From Dorea sp. (lineage in GTDB: Bacteria; Bacillota; Clostridia; Lachnospirales; Lachnospiraceae): a stretch of DNA of 43,894 nt. A model generated the notes under the pieces. The model had not been told where the DNA came from. It was given only the letters and a program-made list of their open reading frames with translations, and ran no database searches. Every line of letters begins with the position of its first letter. Within the stretch, counting starts at the first letter, position 1. The stretch spans positions 1-43,894 of the forward strand of contig JALEKG010000049.1 in the NCBI GenBank assembly GCA_022769185.1. Reading direction: 5' to 3'. Below are positions 35,338-43,284 of this stretch, in pieces. Both the position numbers and the translations under genes were made by a program.

Positions 35338-35592
35338 CAATTCAAAATTTTTTGGCGATGAAGAGAATTAGTACATGTAAGCAGGCCACAGAGAGGAGAT
35401 CGTTTGGTGCAAGATATCTGCCTTGAACTGCATGGAACCGGCCTTGGAGCCTCTGCATGAAAATGCAGCGTCCTGCCAGCGTTAATGGCGAATGAAGAGA
35501 ACTGCGAAAGGGTCGCAGTTAACTAGGGTGGTACCGCCGAACTTTTCGGTCCCTTTTTTTGGGAGCTGAAAGGTCCGGCGATTTTTATTTTA
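35338..35592 (+). promoter_or_regulatory. T-box leader of proS (Pro specifier)
   Basis: Stem I shows GATGAAGAGAA, the distal-loop motifs AGAGAG and TTTGGTGC, and a specifier region GGAACCGGCCTTGGAGC presenting CCG, a proline codon (35438-35440). The T-box AGGGTGGTACCGCC is at 35525-35538. It is followed by a long terminator hairpin (about 35534-35580) ending in ATTTTTATTTT. Uncharged tRNA-Pro should favour the antiterminator and expression of proS. Confidence 0.93.
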
Positions 35593-35721
35593 TAAAAATA
35601 TTTCTATAAAGCAGTTATCCTCTGGATGAATGCCCGTGACCATGCAAATAAACAGCAACGGGCTCCCGTTAAAAATCAGATGTGGGGCAAGGGTCCTGCA
35701 AAAAGAAAAGGAGAAGAGAAC

Positions 35722-37161
35722 ATGGCAAAGGAAAAATTAGTAAAAAATATTACACCACGCGATGTCGATTTTGCACAGTGGTACACAGACGTTGTACGTG
35801 AAGCACAGCTGTGTGATTACTCAAGCGTAAAAGGCTGTCTGAACTATTTACCCAACGGATACGCGATCTGGGAACTGATTCAGGCTGACCTGGACAGACG
35901 ATTTAAAGAAACCGGTGTAGAAAACGTATATCTGCCTACTTTGATTCCGGAAAGTCTTCTGGAAAAAGAAGCAGATCACATCGAAGGATTTGCTCCTGAA
36001 GTAGCCTGGGTTACACATGGTGGTATGGAAAGATTGCAGGAAAGATTATGTATCCGCCCTACTTCAGAAACTCTGTTCTGTGACTTGTGGTCAAAAACCG
36101 TCCGCTCTTACAGAGACCTTCCAAAAGTATGGAACCAGTGGAACTCCGTACTCCGTTGGGAAAAAACAACCAGACCTTTCCTGCGCTCCAGAGAATTCCT
36201 GTGGCAGGAAGGACATACTCTTCATGCGACCTATGAAGAAGCAGAGGAAAGAACCATCCAGATGTGGCAGGTATACAAAGACTGCTACAAAGAAACTTTG
36301 GCAATGCCATTTGTAGCCGGAAGAAAAGCTGAAAACGAAAAATTTGCAGGAGCTCAGGACACATATACCATTGAAGCACTGATGCATGACGGAAAAGCAC
36401 TGCAGTCTGCAACCAGTCACTTCTTCGGAAGCGGATTCCCAGATGCATTTAGCATCAAATATGTAGACAAGAACAATCAGCTTCAGAGTGCATATGAGAC
36501 TTCTTGGGGATGGTCCACCAGAAGTATCGGAGGACTGATCATGGTTCACGGTGATGATGACGGACTTGTACTTCCACCACATGTTGCACCAGTTGAATGT
36601 AGAATCATTCCAATCGCTCAACATAAAGAAGGCGTTCTCGAAAGATCCTTCGCACTGTATGACGAACTTAAGAAAGCCGGATACAGAGTAAAAATCGACG
36701 ATTCCGACAAGAGTACCGGATGGAAATTCTCCGAGCAGGAAATCCTTGGAATTCCAACCCGTATCGAGATCGGACCAAAAGATATCGAAAAGAATCAGGT
36801 TGTCGTTGTACGTCGTGACAATCGCGAAAAGATCGTTATATCCCTGGATGAGATTGCAACAAAACTCCGCGAAATTTTAGAGCAGGAACAGCAGGATATG
36901 TACGACAGAGCAGAAAAATTCCTGAACGACCACATCGATACTGCAACCACCATGGACGAAATGGTTGAAAAATTCAAAGAAAACCGCGGATTCGTAAAAG
37001 CATGCTGGTGTGGTGATCCAGTATGCGAAGGCGAAGTAAAATACAACACCGGAGGAGCTTCAACCAGATGTCTGATTGAAGACGAGGAAATGATCTCCGA
37101 CAAATGCATTTATTGCGGAAAACCGGCCAAACATATGGCTTACTGGGGAAAATCATATTAA
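35722..37161 (+). CDS. proS: Proline-tRNA ligase (short, eukaryote/archaea-like type)
   Basis: This 479-residue class II synthetase has motif 2 and 3 regions (CIRPTSETLF, FLRSREFLWQEGHTLHAT, GWGWSTRSIGGLIMVHGDD) and a C-terminal zinc-type domain with ACWCGDPVC and DKCIYCGKPAKHMAYW. It lacks the INS editing domain of the long bacterial type, as expected for this ProS class. The ATG at 35722 follows AAAAGGAGAAG; the in-frame extension to 35626 lies in the leader. It is preceded by a proline-specific T-box and followed by REP copy C. Confidence 0.96.
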   Translation: MAKEKLVKNITPRDVDFAQWYTDVVREAQLCDYSSVKGCLNYLPNGYAIWELIQADLDRRFKETGVENVYLPTLIPESLLEKEADHIEGFAPEVAWVTHGGMERLQERLCIRPTSETLFCDLWSKTVRSYRDLPKVWNQWNSVLRWEKTTRPFLRSREFLWQEGHTLHATYEEAEERTIQMWQVYKDCYKETLAMPFVAGRKAENEKFAGAQDTYTIEALMHDGKALQSATSHFFGSGFPDAFSIKYVDKNNQLQSAYETSWGWSTRSIGGLIMVHGDDDGLVLPPHVAPVECRIIPIAQHKEGVLERSFALYDELKKAGYRVKIDDSDKSTGWKFSEQEILGIPTRIEIGPKDIEKNQVVVVRRDNREKIVISLDEIATKLREILEQEQQDMYDRAEKFLNDHIDTATTMDEMVEKFKENRGFVKACWCGDPVCEGEVKYNTGGASTRCLIEDEEMISDKCIYCGKPAKHMAYWGKSY

Positions 37162-37165
37162 TTAT

Positions 37166-37246
37166 AAAAAGGGACGGAGGATTTTTAATAATTCCCCGTC
37201 CCAAATTTAAAATCCCCTGTCCCTTTTTAATGCCCTGTCCCTTTTT
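37166..37246 (-). repeat. REP-like element, copy C, left flank of the transposase
   Basis: Read on the plus strand: AAAAAGGGACGGAGGATTTT, a slightly degraded other arm (ATTCCCCGTCCC), then two CCCTGTCCCTTTTT units. This places the hairpin on the outside and the GGGACAGGG units next to the transposase gene, mirror-image to copy D. It begins a few bases after the proS stop. Confidence 0.9.
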
Positions 37247-37264
37247 CACAAAAGGAGTGAGGAC

Positions 37265-38041
37265 ATGCCAAGAAAACCTAGGCAAGAAAGTAGTACAGAA
37301 CTTTATCATGTAACCAGCCGCGGATTGAATAAGTCTGCAATTTTTGCTCAAAATCGAGAACGCTCTCGTTTTTTGAACATTATCATGGAATTTCTCAATG
37401 AATACAATATAATGATTTTTGCATATTGTATTATGTCTAACCATTTTCACATATTGATAAAAGCACCAATAGAAGAATTATCAGCCTTTATGGCCAACAT
37501 TCTGGCAGTTTACGCCATTTATTATAATCAAAAGCACCATCGTATCGGTTATGTCTTTGATGGCCGCTTCCGCAGTCAGTGTATTGAAGATGAATCTTAT
37601 TTCTTCAACTGCCTAAGATATATTCATCTAAATCCTGTCAAAGCAAATATGTGCCACTCCATAGAAAAATATCATTACAGCAGCTTTCAGGAATACATTT
37701 CCCCAACACCTTTTGGGATTATAAATTCCAAAGGTTTCGAAATCATCAAAAATCGATTTGAATCTCTAGAACATTTCAAGGAATTCCACACATTTTCAAC
37801 TGATAAAGTATTTATCGATCTTCCAGAAGATGAATTAATGCAACGCAAATCCATTGCATCAAATCTACTAGACAACATGCAAGACAAGCTTAACATCCCT
37901 GCAATCGATATTCTAGATTATATCCACACCAGAAATATATATGATGAAATGATAAAAGACTTTTTTCATATTTCTATGAAACAGGCACAAACTATAAGAC
38001 AACTGATAAAAGAAGAATTAGAGCAAAAGGGACAGGGATAA
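37265..38041 (+). CDS. REP-associated tyrosine transposase (RAYT, Y1/HUH family)
   Basis: This 258-residue protein carries the Y1 transposase fold: the N-terminal strand ELYHVTSRGLNKSAIF, the HUH motif in CIMSNHFHILIKAP and the catalytic tyrosine helix YFFNCLRYIHLNPVKA, plus the RAYT-type GYVFDGRFRSQCIEDE. A ~90-residue C-terminal helical region follows, with MKQAQTIRQLIKEELEQ resembling a DnaA-type helix-turn-helix. RAYTs are IS200/IS605 relatives that move or multiply REP palindromes. AAAGGAG seven bases before ATG. It is flanked by inverted REP-like copies C and D, and its last residues (KGQG) and stop are within copy D. Confidence 0.93.
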   Translation: MPRKPRQESSTELYHVTSRGLNKSAIFAQNRERSRFLNIIMEFLNEYNIMIFAYCIMSNHFHILIKAPIEELSAFMANILAVYAIYYNQKHHRIGYVFDGRFRSQCIEDESYFFNCLRYIHLNPVKANMCHSIEKYHYSSFQEYISPTPFGIINSKGFEIIKNRFESLEHFKEFHTFSTDKVFIDLPEDELMQRKSIASNLLDNMQDKLNIPAIDILDYIHTRNIYDEMIKDFFHISMKQAQTIRQLIKEELEQKGQG

Positions 38042-38103
38042 TCCCCAAAAGGGACAGGGGATTTTAAATTTGGGACGGAGGATTTTTAAAAATCCTCCGT
38101 CCC
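38025..38103 (+). repeat. REP-like element, copy D, right flank of the transposase
   Basis: Two GGGACAGGG units (38029 and 38051) are followed by a perfect palindrome with 16-bp arms, GGGACGGAGGATTTTT and its complement (38072-38103). The first unit overlaps the transposase 3' end and contributes its TAA. Confidence 0.92.
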
Positions 38104-38157
38104 GACTTAAAAATATGGTATGATAATTAGGATGTTGATATATCGGAGGATTTTATT

Positions 38158-39483
38158 GTGGATAATCGAATGATTCTTTTACCTGAAAATGTTCATAAAA
38201 TTATTTCTACTTTGCAGGCGCATGGTTACGAAGCTTATGCGGTTGGTGGCTGTGTCCGGGACTCGATTCTTGGCAGGACCCCCGAGGACTGGGATATTAC
38301 AACTTCTGCAATGCCAGAGGAGACGAAAGCGTTATTTAATAAGACGTTTGATACTGGTATTGAACATGGGACTGTAACGGTGCTTCTTGACAGGGAAGGA
38401 TTTGAAGTTACAACTTATCGGATTGATGGGAAATATGAGGACAGCCGCCATCCGAGTGAGGTGACTTTCACACGAAATCTGCGTGATGATCTGCTGCGTC
38501 GGGATTTTACTATTAATGCGATGGCTTACAATGATAAGGATGGATTGGTGGATATTTTTGGCGGTCTTGAGGATCTAAAACAAAAAAACATCCGATGTGT
38601 GGGGAATGCCAGGGCACGTTTTTCGGAAGATGCTCTTCGGATTCTCCGGGGTGTTCGCTTCGCAGCGCAGCTTGGTTTTCAGATTGAGGACTCTACCAGA
38701 CAAGGTATGCGTGAGCTGGCTCCAACACTCCAAAATATCAGTGCAGAACGAATTCAGGTAGAGCTGATTAAAATGATTACTTCTGACCGTCCGGAATTGC
38801 TCCGGGATGCTTACGAACTTGGAATTACCAAAATATTTCTCCCTGAATTTGATTTTTTGATGACAACTACCCAGGAAACACCTCATCATATGTATACTGT
38901 GGGGGAACATACTCTGCACGCCATGAAGAATGTACGGACCGATAAAGTTCTCAGACTGACTATGCTACTTCATGATATGGGAAAACCCGCTTTAAAAACT
39001 ATGGATGAAAATGGGGTTGCTCATTTTAAAAAGCATGCAGCCGAAAGTGAGATTATTTCCAAAAAGATTTTAAAAAGGCTGAAATTTGATAATGATACAT
39101 TAAATAAAGTTTCGAAACTTGTCTTTTATCATGATTATCGGATGCCTGCCACTGCAAAAAATGTCCGTCGTGCCATGAATATTATCGGGGAAGATTTATT
39201 TCCATACTATATGGAAGTCAGGCGTGCGGATGTCTTGGCGCAAAGTATGTATCAGCGAGAAGAAAAGCTGAAAAATCTCGACGAAATTGAACATCTATAT
39301 GAGGAAATCACCGCTGCCGGTCAGTGTGTTTCGTTAAAGGATCTGGCCGTGACAGGGCGGGATCTGATTGCTGCAGGAATTGCTCCCGGCAAGGAAATCG
39401 GTAACAAGTTAAACGAACTGCTGAATCTGGTCATAGAAGATCCTTCTCAAAATACAAAGGAAAATCTGTTAAAACACTTATAA
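38158..39483 (+). CDS. cca: CCA-adding tRNA nucleotidyltransferase with HD domain
   Basis: This 441-residue class II nucleotidyltransferase has the head motif YAVGGCVRDSILGRTPEDWD with the catalytic acidic pair, the RRDFTINAMAY motif, the RIQVELIK neck region and an HD phosphohydrolase domain (LTMLLHDMGKP, FYHDYRMPATAKNVRR). It builds or repairs the 3' CCA of tRNAs. The start is GTG at 38158 with GGAGG eight bases upstream; an ATG four codons in is less well spaced. It follows REP copy D and stands alone. Confidence 0.94.
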   Translation: MDNRMILLPENVHKIISTLQAHGYEAYAVGGCVRDSILGRTPEDWDITTSAMPEETKALFNKTFDTGIEHGTVTVLLDREGFEVTTYRIDGKYEDSRHPSEVTFTRNLRDDLLRRDFTINAMAYNDKDGLVDIFGGLEDLKQKNIRCVGNARARFSEDALRILRGVRFAAQLGFQIEDSTRQGMRELAPTLQNISAERIQVELIKMITSDRPELLRDAYELGITKIFLPEFDFLMTTTQETPHHMYTVGEHTLHAMKNVRTDKVLRLTMLLHDMGKPALKTMDENGVAHFKKHAAESEIISKKILKRLKFDNDTLNKVSKLVFYHDYRMPATAKNVRRAMNIIGEDLFPYYMEVRRADVLAQSMYQREEKLKNLDEIEHLYEEITAAGQCVSLKDLAVTGRDLIAAGIAPGKEIGNKLNELLNLVIEDPSQNTKENLLKHL

Positions 39484-39651
39484 TAGCTTCACTTTTACCA
39501 GACCTGATGCGGAAAATGGAGATGTCGTTCCGCTTCACTACCGAGGCTTCATCATTACTCTGCACATAATGCCCTGAAATGAAAGTCTGATCGACATCTT
39601 TCAGCAAAAAATCAGAATGTCCCCCTCACAATACCGAAGACTATACCAGAT
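39484..39651. other. Short gene-free stretch after cca
   Basis: No supported gene. A minus-strand frame of about 50 codons is open here (with SGHYVQSNDEASVV) but has no start codon after the preceding stop and no ribosome site; it may be a decayed coding remnant. REP copy E follows. Confidence 0.35.
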
Positions 39652-39741
39652 GGGGACAGGGCATTTTTAATTTGGGACAGGGCAAAGTGGAAAAAGGGAC
39701 GGAGGATTTTTAAAAATCCTCCGTCCCTTTTTCCACTTTGC
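39652..39741 (+). repeat. REP-like element, copy E
   Basis: Two GGGACAGGGC units (39653 and 39674) are followed by a perfect palindrome with 30-bp arms (39682-39711 and 39712-39741). The inner 16 bp of each arm are the shared core. The outer 14 bp (GCAAAGTGGAAAAA) are specific to this copy and correspond to the 3' coding end of the minus-strand oxidoreductase. It supplies that gene's last residues and stop. Confidence 0.92.
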
Positions 39742-41809
39742 AGGGCACTGACTTGCTCAGCACAAATCCAGAAATCGGATCTGTATATTTCAAGCTGCAA
39801 AGATCATTTACATTTCCTTCTTTCCACGGTTTGGCCATATAACTGCTTCCGCCTCCATGTGGGATATGGATCGCATGGCGTGCCATCCCACAAATTCTGG
39901 CTTTGTACTTTCCACTTCCAAATGGTGTACTGACTTTTACCATCTCTCCTTCCGAGATTCCAAGTTCTTCTGCATCTTCTGCGTTCAGATCTACCAATGG
40001 GTAAGGCTCTATTGCTGCTATCTCAGGAATATTTGCTCCAAACACACCCATCCGGTGATTGCTTCTTGCTCCGGAAGTCATGGTAAAGGGATATTCTGGC
40101 TGATTCATTTCTTCTATCGAACGAATATCCCGGTATTCCGGATATGGTGTGTATCCATTTTCCGCAAGATACGTAGAACAGATCTCCAGTTTTCCGGATG
40201 GTGTCGGGAATCCAGGCTTTCCGTCTGCCCTGAGTTTACCAGTTTTGTATTTATAATAATGTTTTTCCACTTTCCCTGCTTTCGCACGGAAATCCCCCGC
40301 ATATGGAGCTGCCCCTTGCAAAAGCCAGGTGCGCAGTTCCTCTTCATTCTGGGGATATCCTTCTGCAATTCCGAGTTTTTGTGCTATTCCGGCAATGATC
40401 AAAACGTCATTTTTTGCCTCCCCTACTGGCTGAATCGCCGGTTCTTGAATCGTCATTCCTTCCGGACCAGGCACTACTTTCGGGGATTCGAAGAGAGTAC
40501 ATGCAGGAAATACGACATCTGCATAGCGGGCGTCTTCCGTCAGATAGCGGTCTATAACGATCATACATTTCAATTTCTGATATGCTGCACGCCATACTGC
40601 GCTGTCTGGAAATGATAAAGCCGGAGAACCTCCAACCACAAGCAGCCCACGCACCGGATACGGCCGATCATGCAGTACCGCTTCCGGGACACAGGAAAAT
40701 TGTCCATTTCCTGTAAATTTATAGAAAATCGGATATTCCCTGGCACCAACCGGCATCTCTTCTTCCTGGGGCAAATTCCTTAAAGGAACCGTCGGCACAT
40801 TTTTAGCATTCAGATAGATGCTTCCCGGTGCATCCAGTTTACCGGTGATTGCCCACAACACATAGATTGCCCGATTGTTCTGAATCGCGCTTAACTGATA
40901 TTCAAGCCCGGTATAGGACACCAGCGATACCCGTGTCGTAGAACAAAAAATGTCCGTTAATTTCTGAATATCTTCTTCCGAAATGCCACACCATACAGAC
41001 AGCTGTTTCATTTCCAGCATATCCAGATAGGTACAGAATTCGTCAAATCCTTTCGTATATTTTTCAACAAATTCATGATCATATTGATTCCTATTAATGA
41101 TCAGCTTTAACATTGCAAGCGCCAGTGCGCCGTCCGCTCCCGGTGTCACCGGAAGCCACCAGTCAGCCATCTCCCCGAGCCCTGTCTGTCTCGGATCTAT
41201 CACGATCAGTTTTGCACCACGTTTTTTTGCCTCTTTGATCCGTTTCAGCATCATCTGCGGCCCATCATCTGTCATGGAATTCTTTCCCCAGGAAATAATA
41301 TAATCACTTTCCTCCACTTCCTGAATCATCTGTCTGGTTCCTATTCCCAGTGTTGTAATCGGAGTAATCGTACTGGATGCGGTATTACAGATAGATCCGC
41401 AATTCATGTCGTTCGGAGATCCCAGCCTCTTCAAAAGTGATTTTTGTTTTCCAGTGCTGACACTCATACGCGTTACCGGTGTTCCCAGAACCCCTCTTCC
41501 ATAATATGAGGCAAGCGATCTTCCACCATACTCATTTACCGTCTCCTGCAACAAATGCGCCGCATGCTCAAACGCTTCCTCCCAGGATGCTTCGCGGAAC
41601 TTTCCCTCCCCGCGCTCTCCGGTGCGAATCAGCGGCTTCGCAATCCTTTCTTTTCCATACAACATCTTCGGTGCCAATGCACCCCGGGCACATAATCGTC
41701 CCCTTGGAGATTCACGATCCGGCTCCATCTTTACAATTCTTTCATCTTCAATCGTCATAAGCACCTGGCATCCGCCCTGACACATACCACAAGTACCTTT
41801 TTTTATCAC
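39710..41809 (-). CDS. Molybdopterin (bis-MGD) oxidoreductase, catalytic subunit
   Basis: This 699-residue DMSO-reductase-superfamily protein has an N-terminal 4Fe-4S site (Cys 7, 10, 14 and 40: TCGMCQGGCQV and RLCARG), a molybdopterin domain (SDYIISWGKNSMTDDGPQ, LIVIDPRQTGLGEMAD), a probable Cys metal ligand in MNCGSICNTASS (Cys 141 the best candidate), and a C-terminal molydopterin-dinucleotide-binding domain (FPTPSGKLEI, TSGARSNHRMG). There is no Tat signal, so it is cytoplasmic. No partner Fe-S or membrane subunit and no cofactor genes are adjacent. Substrate unknown; formate, sulfur compounds or an aromatic compound are all possible. GTG start with GGGAGG upstream. The C-terminal tail (KGTEDF) is from REP copy E. 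Confidence 0.88.
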   Translation of the reverse strand: MIKKGTCGMCQGGCQVLMTIEDERIVKMEPDRESPRGRLCARGALAPKMLYGKERIAKPLIRTGERGEGKFREASWEEAFEHAAHLLQETVNEYGGRSLASYYGRGVLGTPVTRMSVSTGKQKSLLKRLGSPNDMNCGSICNTASSTITPITTLGIGTRQMIQEVEESDYIISWGKNSMTDDGPQMMLKRIKEAKKRGAKLIVIDPRQTGLGEMADWWLPVTPGADGALALAMLKLIINRNQYDHEFVEKYTKGFDEFCTYLDMLEMKQLSVWCGISEEDIQKLTDIFCSTTRVSLVSYTGLEYQLSAIQNNRAIYVLWAITGKLDAPGSIYLNAKNVPTVPLRNLPQEEEMPVGAREYPIFYKFTGNGQFSCVPEAVLHDRPYPVRGLLVVGGSPALSFPDSAVWRAAYQKLKCMIVIDRYLTEDARYADVVFPACTLFESPKVVPGPEGMTIQEPAIQPVGEAKNDVLIIAGIAQKLGIAEGYPQNEEELRTWLLQGAAPYAGDFRAKAGKVEKHYYKYKTGKLRADGKPGFPTPSGKLEICSTYLAENGYTPYPEYRDIRSIEEMNQPEYPFTMTSGARSNHRMGVFGANIPEIAAIEPYPLVDLNAEDAEELGISEGEMVKVSTPFGSGKYKARICGMARHAIHIPHGGGSSYMAKPWKEGNVNDLCSLKYTDPISGFVLSKSVPCKVEKGTEDF

Positions 41810-41898
41810 AAATATCCTCCCTCTCTCCAGTAAATGTAGAAAACCATTTCTTCCCTATATGTCCTATTCACATAATATCTACAATTTTCATATATGTC

Positions 41899-41940
41899 AA
41901 AAGGGGACGGAGGATTTTTAAAAATCCTCCGTCCCCTTTT
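41899..41940. repeat. REP-like element, copy F
   Basis: A perfect palindrome with 21-bp arms (41899-41919 and 41920-41940): AAAAG plus the core GGGACGGAGGATTTTT, then its complement. No GGGACAGGG unit accompanies it. It abuts the MATE stop codon and, with a T-run on the minus strand, should terminate that transcript ahead of the oxidoreductase gene. Confidence 0.92.
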
Positions 41941-43284
41941 TTATCTTGTCAGCTTCCGTATCCAGTTTCCGTAATGTGATTCTAAGTATGCAGGCACGCA
42001 CTTGAAGATCTGATCTGCGTTCAGACAGCACACGACGACTTCCGGTGAGGCTTTTACCACAAATGCCATGATAAATGACAGTGGAAGGACGATGCCCCAG
42101 ATGCTGATCAGGTCCATTTTGACGACGAACATTGCATTTCCGCCGCCGCGGATGATTCCGTTGTTTGTTGGCATCTGATAGGACATTCCTACCATTACGA
42201 TGCTTAGGATGATCAGGAAGGTATTGGCCATTGCCTTAGTCTCTGGTGTCAGATCATAAAGGCTAAGGATTGGAATCCGAATAATAAAAAGGACTATACC
42301 TGCGATAATTCCAATCACCAGGAACATCCGCTGCATGACTCTGGAATAGTATTTTACCCGGTCAATGTCTCCGGTCCCAATCGTCTTTCCGATTATAACG
42401 GAAGCAGTGGACGAAGCGCCTACTGCCATGGATTTCACCATCAAAAAGACTGTTGATGCCACGCTGTTTGCGGCGATGGCCGCCGCCGTCATATGTCCCA
42501 GAATGACCGTCTGAAGTGCAGTATTCAAGCCCCAGAGTGTCTGTACAAAGATCATCGGCGTTACCAGTTTGAAATAATCCTTGCTGAGCAATCGGTCAAA
42601 CTGCAGGAAGTTTTGTATTTTCAGTTTCAGATGTACTTCTTTCTTCGCTATGTAAATGATCAGAACCGCACATTCTACGATTCTCGCTGTCAGCGTTCCG
42701 ATCGCGGCACCCGTCACTCCCAGTTCCGGAGCCCCGTAACGCCCATAGATCAGTACCCAGTTGATCCCACAGTTGATGAAAAATGTCATGATTGACAGGG
42801 CAAATGCAATCTTTACCACTTCTACGCTTCGAAGTACTGCCAATAAAATCTGAGTTACTGCGAAAAACAGGTAGGTAAAACGGATAATCCTCAGGTATTC
42901 CACTCCCTGCCCGATGATCGGCTCATCGTTCGTAAAGATTCGAAGTGCATGGTGCGGGAATAGGCTGACCGCCGCAAAGAGAAGCACTGCGATCCCGATT
43001 CCGGTCCACATCACGGTTGCTGCAATCTTTTTCATCGGTTCCGTCTGCTTTTTCCCCCAGTACTGGCTGCAGAAAATGACCAGCCCGTCCCCCAGCGCCA
43101 TCAGGATCTGCTGATAGACAAACTGAATCTGGTTGACCGCCGCCACACCGGATAATGCCACCTCGCTGTAGCCTCCAAGCATCATGTTATCTGCCAGATT
43201 CACACTCAGTGTCGCTACATTTTGCAGGACAAGTACAATATATAAAGAGAAGAATTGTTTATAAAAGGTCTGATTCACTCGCAT
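41941..43284 (-). CDS. MATE family efflux transporter
   Basis: This 447-residue membrane protein has about twelve segments and two homologous halves (first half ATLSVNLADNMMLGGYSEVA, second half LWGLNTALQTVILGHMTAAA). MATE proteins export drugs, metabolites or peptides in exchange for Na+ or H+; the substrate is unknown. Its ATG lies 26 bases inside the upstream SMC-like gene, with GGAG nine bases before it, so the two overlap and are probably cotranscribed. REP copy F directly follows its stop. Confidence 0.93.
   Translation of the reverse strand: MRVNQTFYKQFFSLYIVLVLQNVATLSVNLADNMMLGGYSEVALSGVAAVNQIQFVYQQILMALGDGLVIFCSQYWGKKQTEPMKKIAATVMWTGIGIAVLLFAAVSLFPHHALRIFTNDEPIIGQGVEYLRIIRFTYLFFAVTQILLAVLRSVEVVKIAFALSIMTFFINCGINWVLIYGRYGAPELGVTGAAIGTLTARIVECAVLIIYIAKKEVHLKLKIQNFLQFDRLLSKDYFKLVTPMIFVQTLWGLNTALQTVILGHMTAAAIAANSVASTVFLMVKSMAVGASSTASVIIGKTIGTGDIDRVKYYSRVMQRMFLVIGIIAGIVLFIIRIPILSLYDLTPETKAMANTFLIILSIVMVGMSYQMPTNNGIIRGGGNAMFVVKMDLISIWGIVLPLSFIMAFVVKASPEVVVCCLNADQIFKCVPAYLESHYGNWIRKLTR

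Noticed and set aside
36974..37450. Minus-strand frame running through REP copy C and antisense to proS and the transposase
   Set aside because: It is antisense to two well-supported genes and contains translated REP sequence (KKGQGIKKGQGILNLG); no ribosome site.
39484..39630. Minus-strand open frame of about 50 codons after cca
   Set aside because: No start codon after the preceding stop, no ribosome site and no recognisable family. It may be a remnant but cannot be supported.
28406..41940. CRISPR array interpretation of the repeated GGGACGGAGG palindromes
   Set aside because: The copies are kilobases apart, occur in both orientations and inside genes, and there are no regular spacers or cas genes.
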